The notes under the pieces were generated by a model. That model saw only the letters and a list, made by a program, of their open reading frames with translations, was not told the origin of the DNA and ran no database searches. From NCBI GenBank assembly GCA_020249435.1, contig JADCFQ010000025.1, forward strand, positions 1-64,000: a DNA stretch of 64,000 bases, in the 5' to 3' direction. Positions within the stretch are counted from its first letter, which is position 1, and every line of letters starts with the position of its first letter. Source of the stretch: Roseomonas sp. Lineage in GTDB: Bacteria; Pseudomonadota; Alphaproteobacteria; Acetobacterales; Acetobacteraceae. This document shows positions 34,486-43,358 of this stretch, one piece after another. A program made the position numbers and the translations under genes.

Positions 34486-36621
34486 TCAGGCTTTCACAAT
34501 CAGCGCATCCACCGCCACAGCGTCACTGCCGGCGATGATGATGGGGTTCACATCAAGCTCGGCGATCACATCGCGCTGATCGGCCGCGAATTCCGAGAGC
34601 CGCACGATGATATCCGAAAGCCGATCCATATCGGCCGCCGGCGCACCGCGGAAGCCTTCCAGCGCCGCGCGGCCTTTCAGGCGGCCGAGCAAATCGCGGG
34701 CTTCCGTCTTGGTAACGGGCGCCAGCGCCAAGGCTGAATCGCGCATCAATTCCACCAGCACACCACCCAAACCGACCACCACCAACGGCCCCATCAGCGG
34801 ATCAATCCGCGCACCGACCATGATTTCGACGCCAGGCTTCGCCATGGGCTGCACCAGCACACCATTGATGCGCGCCTGTGGCGCATGGTGTTTTGCGTTG
34901 GCCATGACAGCGCGGAAGGCTTCGCGCAATTCAGCCTCATCCTTCAGTTTCAGGCGGATGACGCCCGCTTCCGTCTTATGCGGCAAATCCGGGCTTTCCA
35001 CCTTGATGGCCACCGGCCAACCCAGCGCCTTTGCAGCGGCAAGAGCCTCATCCTCCGTATTGGTCAGGCGTTCCGGCACCACCGGCACGCCATAAGCGGC
35101 CAGCACCTGCTTCGCTTCACGTTCCGTCAGCGTGCGATCCGCTGCCGCCGCGATCAGCCGCGCCGCTTCCTGCGCGGCTTCCGGGCGTGCCAGGCGCTTG
35201 TATTGGCGCGGGCCAGCGCTGCGACGTTCCTCGCGCTTATGCCAATGATCGAGTGTGGAAAAGCAGCGATCCATGGACCGGAACAGGCCGATGCGCGGGT
35301 TTTGCTCCGCCTCACGAGAGCCATGGCCTTCCAGCCATTCCGTTGTCCAAACCACACAAATCGGCTTGTCATGCTTTTCCGCAATGGCGGCCAATTCGCC
35401 GGGGCGCTTGGCGGAAAGCTCGGTCGAATAGATCTGCGCGTAAAGCAGCGTGCCGTAATGATCCTCACCCAGCATGGCGGAAGCGCACGCCGTCAGGCTT
35501 TCCGGGTCATTCGCGACTTGTGCGGTGACATCGCAAGGATTGCGCGCGGAACCGAAATCCGGAATGCGCGATTCCAGAATGGCCTGCACTGGCGGGGTTG
35601 GCTGCGGCAGCGGAATGCCGCGTTCCTCCGCACGGTCAGCTGACATGATCGCGGCCCCGCCCGAGACCGCCACCACCGCGACCCCGCGCGCCTTGGGTTT
35701 GGGCGCCTTGGCCATGAAGGAAGCGGTTTCCACCATGGCTTCGAAATTATCCACGAGGATCGCGCCCGCACGTTCAAAGGCCGCGCGATAAGCGGCTTGG
35801 GACCCCGCAAGTGACCCGGTATGCGACATCGCCGCCGCCGCGCCCTGTTCACCGGTGCCGAGCTTGAAGACAATCAGCGGCTTGTCGGCAGCATCGGCAA
35901 TTTGCGCCGCTTCAATAAAACGCATCGGGTCCGGCATGCCTTCAAACACGCAGGCAATCGCGCGGCAGCCCGGATCATCCGCCAGGAAGGAAACGCAATC
36001 CGCCACATCAATATCGGAAGAATTGCCGGTGGTGAGCAAATGGCTCACGGACACACCACGCATCACCGCCTGCGCGAGCGAAAAACCAAGTGCGCCGGAT
36101 TGGCTGACCAGGCCCAGCGCATGCGGCAAGGGCGCTTCCATGGGCGGCGGGATCATGAAGGTCACGCCGGCCCTGCTGCCGAAATTCAGCATGCCGATGC
36201 AATTCGGCCCAACAATGCGCATGCCCGCATCGCGGCCAATCGCCGCCAGGCGCTGCTGTGCGGCGATATCCTCAGCGCGTCCGGTTTCCGAAAAGCCAGA
36301 GGCATAGATCATCACGCCACCCACACCGGCCTTGGCGCAATCGCTGGCGATTTCTTCCACCGCATCCTTGGCGGCGACCACAATGCAGCAATCCGGCACT
36401 TCGGGCAGCGCTGCCACGGAAGCAAAACAAGGCCGCTCACCAATCTTCTCATAGCGGCTATTCACCAGATAAAGCCGCCCCGTATAGCCAGACAGCGCGC
36501 TGATGGTGCGATCCGCGAAAGACCCTGCGCGCGGGGAGGCACCAATCACGGCGATGGATGCAGGATCGAACAAGCGCTTCATATCGGCATGGCGATAGAC
36601 GCTGCGCTGGGTGATGGACAT
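34486..36621 (-). CDS. Acetate-CoA ligase family protein (ADP-forming acyl-CoA synthetase)
   Basis: This fused alpha/beta NDP-forming acyl-CoA synthetase has 711 residues. The order is a CoA-binding domain (IAVIGASPRAGSFADR), then the succinyl-CoA-ligase-like domain with the phospho-His loop AAAMSHTGSLAGSQAAY, and a C-terminal ATP-grasp domain (WPVAIKVESPDLPHKTEAGV). It would couple acyl-CoA formation to ATP. AGGAGGAAGC lies ahead of the ATG at 36621. It is the second gene of the operon, after the aminotransferase. The acid is unknown. Confidence 0.9.
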   Translation of the reverse strand: MSITQRSVYRHADMKRLFDPASIAVIGASPRAGSFADRTISALSGYTGRLYLVNSRYEKIGERPCFASVAALPEVPDCCIVVAAKDAVEEIASDCAKAGVGGVMIYASGFSETGRAEDIAAQQRLAAIGRDAGMRIVGPNCIGMLNFGSRAGVTFMIPPPMEAPLPHALGLVSQSGALGFSLAQAVMRGVSVSHLLTTGNSSDIDVADCVSFLADDPGCRAIACVFEGMPDPMRFIEAAQIADAADKPLIVFKLGTGEQGAAAAMSHTGSLAGSQAAYRAAFERAGAILVDNFEAMVETASFMAKAPKPKARGVAVVAVSGGAAIMSADRAEERGIPLPQPTPPVQAILESRIPDFGSARNPCDVTAQVANDPESLTACASAMLGEDHYGTLLYAQIYSTELSAKRPGELAAIAEKHDKPICVVWTTEWLEGHGSREAEQNPRIGLFRSMDRCFSTLDHWHKREERRSAGPRQYKRLARPEAAQEAARLIAAAADRTLTEREAKQVLAAYGVPVVPERLTNTEDEALAAAKALGWPVAIKVESPDLPHKTEAGVIRLKLKDEAELREAFRAVMANAKHHAPQARINGVLVQPMAKPGVEIMVGARIDPLMGPLVVVGLGGVLVELMRDSALALAPVTKTEARDLLGRLKGRAALEGFRGAPAADMDRLSDIIVRLSEFAADQRDVIAELDVNPIIIAGSDAVAVDALIVKA

Positions 36622-36672
36622 TTTTTGCTTCCTCCTGCTCTGCCGGCTTCAAGCGCCGGTCTGGTCTGTGAA

Positions 36673-36694
36673 GGGCGCGCGCAATGGCGCGCCC
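36673..36694. terminator. GC hairpin between aminotransferase and acyl-CoA ligase genes
   Basis: GGGCGCGC (36673-36680) and GCGCGCCC (36687-36694) pair around GCAATG, 8 bp beyond the aminotransferase stop. On the minus strand no T run follows, so it may be a partial terminator or an mRNA 3'-end stabiliser that separates the two cistrons. Confidence 0.5.
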
Positions 36695-36702
36695 CTTTTC
36701 GT

Positions 36703-37899
36703 TCACGAACGCGCCGCTTCCGCCAGATATTCCATCGCTGCCGCCACACCGCCTGGCGCATGCGGCACGCCGTTCAGCTTCAGCGCCATTTCAACGACAG
36801 AAAGCGTGCCCAGGATCATCGGTTCGTTCAAATCGCCCAAATGGCCAATGCGGAATACCTTACCGCCCAAGGGCCCAAGCCCGCCACCGAGCGAGACATT
36901 GAAGCTTTGCAGCGCCGTACGCCGTACCGCTTCCGCATCATGGCCTTCGGGCATCATCACCGCGGTCACACTATCGGAATAGCGATCCGGATTGGTGCAG
37001 AAAAGCTGCGGCCCGGCATTGCCCGACCAATGACGCACGCAGCGCCGTACCGCTTCGGCAAGGCGCGAATGCCGCGCGCAAACCTCATCGAGCCCTTCTT
37101 CCTCCAGCAGGCGCAGGCTTTCCTGCAAACCATAGAACAGGGAGGTCGGCACCGTGCCGACGAAGGATTTATGCTTGCGCGTCAGCATATTCGTCCAGGA
37201 CAGATAGGATTTCGGCAAGCGCGATGTCTTATGCGCTGCCAGCGCCTTGGCCGAGACACCGGTGAAGGACATGCCGGTTGGCAGCATCAAGCCCTTCTGG
37301 CTGCCACCGACCGCGACATCAATGCCCCAATCATCCATCCGAAATTCAAGCGACCCGAGGGAGGAGATGGTATCGCTCAGCAGCAGCGCGGGATGCCCGA
37401 CCTCATCCATCACGGCACGCACCTGTTTGAGCGGCAATTCCATGCCCGTCGCGGTTTCATTATGCACCGCGCAAATCGCCTTGATGCTATGCGTCGTATC
37501 CGCCGCCAGCGCAGCCCGCAGCGCGGCGAAATCAAGGCCCCGCCGCCAATCAGCAGCGATGGTTTCAACCTCCAGCGACAAATCCTTCGCCATCTGCGCC
37601 CAGCTTAGCGAAAAATAGCCGGTTTCGATAATGGCAACCTTGTCACCGGGAGAGAATAGATTGACGAGGCTCGCTTCCCAGGCGGCGTGGCCCGACCCGG
37701 TGTACATGAAGATTTCCTGTTCGGTCTTCAAAACGCGCTTCAGACCCGCGACGCATGCCTCATAAACCGGCATGAAAGCCGGATCGTTGAAATCCACCGT
37801 CACATGCGCGACCGCATGCAAAACGGAATCGGGAATATTGGTCGGGCCTGGATTGGCAAAGAATTGCCGCCCGCGCGGCAAACGAGGCTTAGTTGCCAT
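36703..37899 (-). CDS. Alanine/serine-glyoxylate aminotransferase family protein
   Basis: This PLP-dependent class V aminotransferase has 398 residues. The PLP Lys is in VAVGGSQKGLMLPTGMSF, and MYTGSGHAAWEASLVNLFSP and CAVHNETATGMELPL are characteristic of serine-glyoxylate aminotransferases. It would convert serine plus glyoxylate to hydroxypyruvate plus glycine. It leads the operon with an ADP-forming ligase, a hydroxyacid dehydrogenase and an SDR. The upstream VWA gene ends 46 bp before its start. Confidence 0.89.
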   Translation of the reverse strand: MATKPRLPRGRQFFANPGPTNIPDSVLHAVAHVTVDFNDPAFMPVYEACVAGLKRVLKTEQEIFMYTGSGHAAWEASLVNLFSPGDKVAIIETGYFSLSWAQMAKDLSLEVETIAADWRRGLDFAALRAALAADTTHSIKAICAVHNETATGMELPLKQVRAVMDEVGHPALLLSDTISSLGSLEFRMDDWGIDVAVGGSQKGLMLPTGMSFTGVSAKALAAHKTSRLPKSYLSWTNMLTRKHKSFVGTVPTSLFYGLQESLRLLEEEGLDEVCARHSRLAEAVRRCVRHWSGNAGPQLFCTNPDRYSDSVTAVMMPEGHDAEAVRRTALQSFNVSLGGGLGPLGGKVFRIGHLGDLNEPMILGTLSVVEMALKLNGVPHAPGGVAAAMEYLAEAARS

Positions 37900-37944
37900 G
37901 AAACAGCGTTTCCTTCTTGTGATGATTTGATTGTGGTGCGGGCA

Positions 37945-39123
37945 TCATTTCGCCAATTCCCGCGCCATGGATTCAAGCCCCGCCAATGTCAGCGGGTGCA
38001 TGCGGTTTTCCATCAGCCCCTGCATCATGCCAATGGAATGGGTATAGCGCCAATGCTGTTGATTCACGGGATTGAGCCAGGCGGCGCGGCGGAAATGCCG
38101 CGTCAGGCGGCCCATCCAGACCACGCCTGATTCCTCATTCCAATGTTCAACCGAACCGCCGGGCTGAGAGATTTCATAAGGCCCCATGGTGGCATCGCCC
38201 ACCAGAACAAGCCGCCAATCCGGGCCATAGGTGCGCAGGACCTCCTGCGTGGATTTTTCGGTTTCCTTCCGCCGGCGATTTTCGCGCCACAGCCTCTCAT
38301 AGGGGCAATTGTGGAAATAGTAGAATTCCAGATGCTTAAATTCACCGCGCGCGGCAGAAAACAATTCCTGGCAGATGCGGATATGGTCATCCATCGAACC
38401 GCCAATATCCATCAGCAGCAGCACCTTCACCGCATTGCGCCGTTCCGGCACCATATGCAGATCAAGCGACCCGCCATTGCGTGCGGTCGCGCCAATCGTG
38501 CCCGGCATATCCAATTCGGTCGCCGCACCCGTGCGCGCAAAACGCCGTAGTCGGCGCAGTGCAACCTTCATGTTGCGCGATGACAGCGCCTCATCCTCAT
38601 CCAGATCCTTGTAGATGCGCTTGTCCCACACCTTGGCCGCACGGCGATTACGGCTTTCTTCCTGCCCAATCCGCACACCTTCCGGATTATAGCCATAGGC
38701 ACCGAAGGGCGACGTGCCGGCAGTGCCGATCCATTTAGACCCACCCTGATGCCGGCCCTTTTGTTCCGCGAGCCTTTGGCGCAGCGTTTCCATCAGCTTG
38801 TCGAAACCGCCAAGCGCTTCGATTTGCGCACGCTCTTCCTCGGTCAGGAATTTCTCGGCCATTTTGCGCAGCCATTCGGCGGGGATTTCCACCACAGGCC
38901 CACCGGGCGGTGCTTCCAGCCCTTTGAAGATTTCGCCAAAAACACGATCGAAGCGGTCCAGATGGCGTTCATCCTTCACCAGCGCGGCGCGCGACAGATG
39001 GTAGAAATCCTCAATATCAAAACCCGCCACGCCAGCCTTCAACGCGCGCAGCAGGGCCAGATATTCCGTAATGGATGCCGGAACCCCGGCAGCGCGCAGC
39101 GCAATGATGAAGGGCGCGAACAT
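37945..39123 (-). CDS. VWA-domain protein, CoxE-like
   Basis: This 392-residue protein has a C-terminal von Willebrand A domain with the metal-ion site VLLLMDIGGSMDDHI (D-x-G-x-S). The N-terminal half is the CoxE/DUF-type region that starts FAPFIIALRAAGVPAS. Such proteins act with MoxR ATPases as chaperone-like units for metal or complex insertion. The MoxR gene is 29 bp upstream, forming the usual pair. No CO dehydrogenase genes are nearby, so the client is unknown. Confidence 0.88.
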   Translation of the reverse strand: MFAPFIIALRAAGVPASITEYLALLRALKAGVAGFDIEDFYHLSRAALVKDERHLDRFDRVFGEIFKGLEAPPGGPVVEIPAEWLRKMAEKFLTEEERAQIEALGGFDKLMETLRQRLAEQKGRHQGGSKWIGTAGTSPFGAYGYNPEGVRIGQEESRNRRAAKVWDKRIYKDLDEDEALSSRNMKVALRRLRRFARTGAATELDMPGTIGATARNGGSLDLHMVPERRNAVKVLLLMDIGGSMDDHIRICQELFSAARGEFKHLEFYYFHNCPYERLWRENRRRKETEKSTQEVLRTYGPDWRLVLVGDATMGPYEISQPGGSVEHWNEESGVVWMGRLTRHFRRAAWLNPVNQQHWRYTHSIGMMQGLMENRMHPLTLAGLESMARELAK

Positions 39124-39152
39124 TGGCCTTGCCTATCGCTGCAACCGCCGCA

Positions 39153-39998
39153 TCAGACCTTCCGCCGCGTCAGGAAGGCCAGGCGTTCAAACAAATGCAC
39201 ATCCTGTTCGTTCTTCAGCAGTGCACCATAAAGCGGCGGGATGGCAGTTTTGGCATCCTGGCTCCGCAGCGCCTCGGGCGGCATGTCTTCAATCGTCAGC
39301 AGCTTCAGCCAATCCAGCAATTCCGATGTGGCTGGCTTCTTCTTCAATTCATTCACGCCGCGCACATCGAAGAACACCGTCAAAGCCTCTCGCAGCAAAT
39401 CCTGGCGGATATTCGGGAAATGCGTTTGCACGATCCGCTCCATCGTCTCCCGATCCGGGAAGCGGATGTAATGGAAGAAGCAACGGCGCAAAAACGCGTC
39501 CGGCAATTCCTTTTCATTGTTGGAGGTGATGATGACCACCGGCCGATGCCGCGCCTTCACCGTCCGCCGCAATTCATAGACATAGAATTCCATCCGATCG
39601 ATCTCCAACAACAGATCGTTTGGAAATTCGATATCGGCCTTGTCGATTTCATCAATCAGCAGCACCACCGGGGCGTCTGATTCAAAAGCCTCCCACAGCT
39701 TGCCGCGCACAATGTAATTCGCAATGTCATGCACGCGCGGATCGCCAAGCTGGCCATCACGCAGCCGGCTGACGGCATCATATTCATAAAGGCCCTGCTG
39801 CGCCTTGGTGGTGGATTTGATGTGCCATTCAATCAGCGGATAGCCGAGTGCCTTGGCGATTTCCTGCGCCAGCACGGTCTTGCCCGTGCCGGGTTCACCC
39901 TTGATCAGCAGCGGGCGTTCCAACGCCACCGCGGCATTGACCGCAACCTCCAGCTCTCGGGTTGCGACGTATCTTTCAGTACCTTTGAACTGCGCCAC
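39153..39998 (-). CDS. MoxR-family AAA+ ATPase
   Basis: This is an AAA+ ATPase of 281 residues. Walker A is IKGEPGTGKTVLA, Walker B is VVLLIDEIDKAD, and sensor residues are in VIITSNNEKELPDAFLRRC. I choose the GTG at 39998 (VAQFKGTERYVA), which follows GGAGCAGAG; a longer frame would overlap pbpC. It partners with the VWA protein encoded directly downstream. The C-terminus is rich in the family-specific lid helices. Confidence 0.9.
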   Translation of the reverse strand: MAQFKGTERYVATRELEVAVNAAVALERPLLIKGEPGTGKTVLAQEIAKALGYPLIEWHIKSTTKAQQGLYEYDAVSRLRDGQLGDPRVHDIANYIVRGKLWEAFESDAPVVLLIDEIDKADIEFPNDLLLEIDRMEFYVYELRRTVKARHRPVVIITSNNEKELPDAFLRRCFFHYIRFPDRETMERIVQTHFPNIRQDLLREALTVFFDVRGVNELKKKPATSELLDWLKLLTIEDMPPEALRSQDAKTAIPPLYGALLKNEQDVHLFERLAFLTRRKV

Positions 39999-40060
39999 GC
40001 TCTGCTCCGTCTTTCTGCCCTTATGGTCGGGCGAGCGCCCCTTGCGCGCAAGCCCCCAAT

Positions 40061-42091
40061 TCACTCGGCGGGGGTCAGGCGCAGAAGGGCACCTTCCGCG
40101 CGCGGTGCGCCGGGGGGAGCCACCCGCACATCGGCGGCAACAAGCGCGCCTTCGGCATCCATCACCGCAATGCGGTAGAAGCCGGGGCCGGGCGGGGTCC
40201 AGCCCAATTCGCGCCGCGCGGCATCCCGCGCGAGCGGCGCGCCATCCACCAAAAAAACTAGAGGCCGCCGCCCACCGGCCACGCGCAGCACCACCGGCCC
40301 CGCGCCTTCCGCCAGAACCGCGCCGGGCGGAGGGAAGATCAGGCGCAAGGGATCACTCCCCAAGGCCGCCATCGGCGCATCCGGGCGGCTTGGCGCGCGT
40401 TCCAAAGGTGCCTCCGGCAACAAGGCAAAAACCCGCGCGAGCACGGGCAGCGCCGCATCCCGCCCGGTCAGGCCAGGGATGGGCGTGCCATCGGGCCGCC
40501 CCACCCAAACCCCGGCCACGTGCCGGCCATCAAAGCCAAAGGCCCAGGCATCCCGCCCGCCCCAGGAGGTACCGGTCTTCCACGCCACACCACGTGGCCC
40601 ACCGCCCGGAAATTCCTGCACCAAAAGCCCGGCTACGGCTGCGGCAGCGCGTGCTTCCAAAACCGGCGCGTCTTGTGGTGCCGGCCCAGGGGTGAAGCGA
40701 AGCCCGCCCGCCCGCCCGCCATCACCGAGCAGCGCATAAAGCCCAACCATGTCACGCAGCGTTGTCCCTGCGCCGCCGAGCGCCAAGGGCAGGGACGCAT
40801 CCACCCCACGCGGCAGTACCGGCGCTGCTCCGGCTGACCGCAACGATGCCGCAAACCGCGCCGGCCCAATGCCATCCAATAGCGCGACCGCGGGCAGGTT
40901 GAGCGAAAGCCTAAGGGCCTCGGCGGCTGTGATGCGGCCCACAAAACCGCGGTCGAAATTCTCCGGCGCATAGGCGCCAAAGCGGCGCGGCAGATCGGAA
41001 AGCAGCGTATCGGGCCGCACCAACCCCTGTTCGAAGGCCATGGCATAAAGAAAAGGCTTTAGCGCAGAACCAGGCGAACGGATCGCGAGGGTCAAATCCA
41101 GCGCCCCGGCGCGGCTTTCGGCACCAAAGGCGCCACCGACCAAGGCGCGGGCCTCGCGCGTGGCCAGATCAGCGATGATCAGCGCAATGCTGGCGCGTTC
41201 CGGCAGGCGCGCCAGTGCCTCCTGCGCCAATCTTTCGCTGGCGCGTTGCAGCCCGGCATCCAGGCTGCTGCGGATGGGGGAATCGCCCCGCCGCGCCAAT
41301 TCCCGCGCGAGATGCGGCGCGAGGCCAGGCATGGGCAGCCGCGCATTGGGCAAGGGTGCCACCAAAGCCAAAGCCTGATCCTCGGCGGAGAGCATCGCGG
41401 CCCCGCGTCGGCGCAGCACATCATCCCGTGCGGCGCGCGCCGCTTCCGCGTGGCGGTCAGGGCTGAGCGCTGCCGGGCGGCGGGCGAGCGCAATCAGCAA
41501 GGCGGCTTCCGCTGCATCAAGCCGGCTGGCGGGGCGGCCAAACCAGGCCAAGGCGCCGGCGCGTATGCCTTCAATGTTCCCGGTTTGCGGCGCAAGCGTC
41601 AGCCAAATCCCCAGGATTTCCTGCTTGCTGAAACGCGCTTCCAATTGAAAGGCGCGGAAGATTTCAATCGCCTTGGCGCGCAGCCCGCGTGGGCGCGGTT
41701 CCAAAAGCCGCGCCGCCTGCATGGTGATAGTGGACCCGCCCGAGACCACCCGCCCCGCGCGGACCCACTGCCCTGCCGCACGCGCCAGCGCCAGCGGATC
41801 AACGCCGACATGGTCATAAAAGCGCCGATCCTCTGCCGCGATCAGCAGATCGAGCAGAATGGGCGAAACATCCTCAGGCCGCGTTGCCAAGCGCCAAAAG
41901 CCGCCTGGTGCGGGCAGCACAGACAGGATGCGCCCGTCACGATCCTGCACCTCCACCCCCGCGCTATGGAGGCGCGTGAGATTGGGCGGGAATAGCCGAT
42001 CCAGTGCGAGGGGGGCGAGCAACAGCGCGCCCAGGCAAGCGGCGAGCACCCAAAGCCACCGCTTGCGCAGCATGGCGCGCGGCGGCTTCAA
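40061..42091 (-). CDS. pbpC: Penicillin-binding protein 1C
   Basis: This is a bifunctional peptidoglycan synthase of 676 residues. The N-terminal membrane helix (residues 10-32) is followed by the glycosyltransferase GT51 domain with LIAAEDRRFYDHVGVDP and GGSTITMQAARLL. The transpeptidase domain shows SPGSALKP (SxxK), SLN in ALRLSLNLPAVA and KTGTSWGGRD. A BiPBP_C beta domain closes the protein. PbpC is often paired with a bacterial alpha-2-macroglobulin, which is not found here. It is a little shorter than typical members (about 750-800). Confidence 0.93.
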   Translation of the reverse strand: MKPPRAMLRKRWLWVLAACLGALLLAPLALDRLFPPNLTRLHSAGVEVQDRDGRILSVLPAPGGFWRLATRPEDVSPILLDLLIAAEDRRFYDHVGVDPLALARAAGQWVRAGRVVSGGSTITMQAARLLEPRPRGLRAKAIEIFRAFQLEARFSKQEILGIWLTLAPQTGNIEGIRAGALAWFGRPASRLDAAEAALLIALARRPAALSPDRHAEAARAARDDVLRRRGAAMLSAEDQALALVAPLPNARLPMPGLAPHLARELARRGDSPIRSSLDAGLQRASERLAQEALARLPERASIALIIADLATREARALVGGAFGAESRAGALDLTLAIRSPGSALKPFLYAMAFEQGLVRPDTLLSDLPRRFGAYAPENFDRGFVGRITAAEALRLSLNLPAVALLDGIGPARFAASLRSAGAAPVLPRGVDASLPLALGGAGTTLRDMVGLYALLGDGGRAGGLRFTPGPAPQDAPVLEARAAAAVAGLLVQEFPGGGPRGVAWKTGTSWGGRDAWAFGFDGRHVAGVWVGRPDGTPIPGLTGRDAALPVLARVFALLPEAPLERAPSRPDAPMAALGSDPLRLIFPPPGAVLAEGAGPVVLRVAGGRRPLVFLVDGAPLARDAARRELGWTPPGPGFYRIAVMDAEGALVAADVRVAPPGAPRAEGALLRLTPAE

Positions 42092-42278
42092 GGGTGGGTT
42101 CCGTTCTGATGCATCATGCGCATGTCATTCGGATTGGTGGATCATATCAAGCAAAAGCGTTGTCTGAAACCTCGCTCCTGCCCCTGGGCTGCTTCCCGAA
42201 TTCGGATAAGCTTTGCCCAGGCGCCCCAATACGGCCAAGGCCGGTAGGGAGACACCGGGCGCGATGAAGGGGGCGGGC

Positions 42279-43211
42279 ATGGCAACGCGCATCGGTATTG
42301 TGGGCTTGGGGCAAATAGCGCGTAAGCGGCATGTGCCGACAATCCTGGCCGACGCCAATTTCACCTTGGCCGGGCTCGCTGATCTTGCCGGTGGGGAACC
42401 CATTGCCGGTTTGCCTATCCACAAGGATCATCAGGCCATGTTCGCGGCCTCAGCGCTGGATGCGGTCGCGATCTGCACACCCCCAGCGGCGCGCTTTGCC
42501 ATTGCGCGTGATGCGCTGCTCGCGGGCAAGCATGTCCTTTTGGAAAAACCCGCCGCCGCAACAATGGGCGAGGCCGAGGCACTGGTGCAATTGGCGGCAC
42601 GCTGCGGGCGTGTTGTCTATGCATCCTGGCATTCGCAATGCAACCAGGCGGTGGAAGCCGCACGGCAGTTTCTGGCCGATAAGTACCTCGCCCGACTGCG
42701 CGTGGATTGGCATGAGGATTTTCGCGTCTACCACCCCGATCAGGATTGGATTTGGCAGGCTGATGGGCTTGGTGTTTTCGATATGGCGATCAATGCGCTT
42801 TCGGTGATCAGCCGGATCTTCACACCACCGCCTTTTGTACGCAGCGCGGAATTGCGCATCGCCGAGAACCATGCCGCGCCGCTTGCCACCACGATCCGCT
42901 TCGGCGCCTTGGACAGTACCGGCCCGCTGGAGCTGCACGCGAATTGGGGTCATGTCGGCCCGGATCAGCGTGAATTACGCATGACCACAGGCTGCGGCCA
43001 TGAATTGGCGTTGCTCGATAGCGGCGGCACGTTGGTGATTGACGGCAAGGTGACAGTGCAGGAGGTGCGGGCGGAATACCCGATGCTCTATGCCCGCTTC
43101 GCCGAATTGCTGCGGCGTGGTGAGAGCGAGGCCGATCTGACACCGCTGCAAATGACACTGGATGCGCTGGCACTCGGCAAGCGCGTGGCCCTGCCCCGCT
43201 TCGAACGGTAA
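42279..43211 (+). CDS. Gfo/Idh/MocA-family oxidoreductase (galactose 1-dehydrogenase-like)
   Basis: This NAD(P)-dependent sugar-type dehydrogenase has 310 residues. The Rossmann motif TRIGIVGLGQIARKRHVPTI is followed by AVAICTPPAAR and the catalytic EKPAAATMGEAE. The start at 42279 follows a GAAGGGGGC site; an earlier ATG at 42264 is possible. The N-terminal text resembles D-galactose 1-dehydrogenases, but this is not certain. The stop TAA abuts directly the first copy of the 44-bp palindromic repeat. Confidence 0.83.
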   Translation: MATRIGIVGLGQIARKRHVPTILADANFTLAGLADLAGGEPIAGLPIHKDHQAMFAASALDAVAICTPPAARFAIARDALLAGKHVLLEKPAAATMGEAEALVQLAARCGRVVYASWHSQCNQAVEAARQFLADKYLARLRVDWHEDFRVYHPDQDWIWQADGLGVFDMAINALSVISRIFTPPPFVRSAELRIAENHAAPLATTIRFGALDSTGPLELHANWGHVGPDQRELRMTTGCGHELALLDSGGTLVIDGKVTVQEVRAEYPMLYARFAELLRRGESEADLTPLQMTLDALALGKRVALPRFER

Positions 43212-43255
43212 GCATCTTCAAGCCAAGTGGAAACACTTGGCGACTCGGAAAATGC
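43212..43255 (+). repeat. REP-like palindromic repeat, copy A
   Basis: This 44-bp element has outer arms GCATCTTC and GAAAATGC (one mismatch) and a perfect inner hairpin CCAAGTG-GAAA-CACTTGG, followed by CGACTCG. It begins immediately after the TAA of the MocA-type gene. ACAAAC follows 6 bp after the right arm (43262-43267), as in copies B and C. Confidence 0.88.
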
Positions 43256-43268
43256 GACTGAACAAACT

Positions 43269-43312
43269 TTAGTGCGCGCCAAATGAACGAATGTGAACGG
43301 GGCGCGCACTAA
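43269..43312. repeat. 12-bp inverted repeat hairpin
   Basis: TTAGTGCGCGCC (43269-43280) pairs perfectly with GGCGCGCACTAA (43301-43312) around a 20-bp loop. It stands between repeat copy A and a second hairpin, in the intergenic space between two convergent genes. Confidence 0.7.
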
Positions 43313-43315
43313 TCG

Positions 43316-43350
43316 CTGGCCTGCCTGGGCTGAACGCTCAGGCAGGCCAG
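43316..43350. terminator. Strong hairpin after threonine aldolase
   Basis: CTGGCCTGCCTG (43316-43327) pairs perfectly with CAGGCAGGCCAG (43339-43350) around an 11-nt loop. It stands 8 bp beyond the aldolase stop on the minus strand. T-run tails are short, so this may be a bidirectional, factor-assisted terminator for the convergent genes. Confidence 0.6.
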
Positions 43351-43358
43351 AGATTATG

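Noticed and set aside
35821-37608. A 595-codon plus-strand frame opposite the acyl-CoA ligase and aminotransferase
   Set aside because: Same reasons: antisense to two clear enzymes, biased composition, no motif, and no ribosome site.
43088-43309. Short peptides in frames running through repeat copies A and B that share AFSESPS-like text
   Set aside because: The shared text is the palindromic repeat read as protein; the repeats are intergenic and the frames have no start signals.
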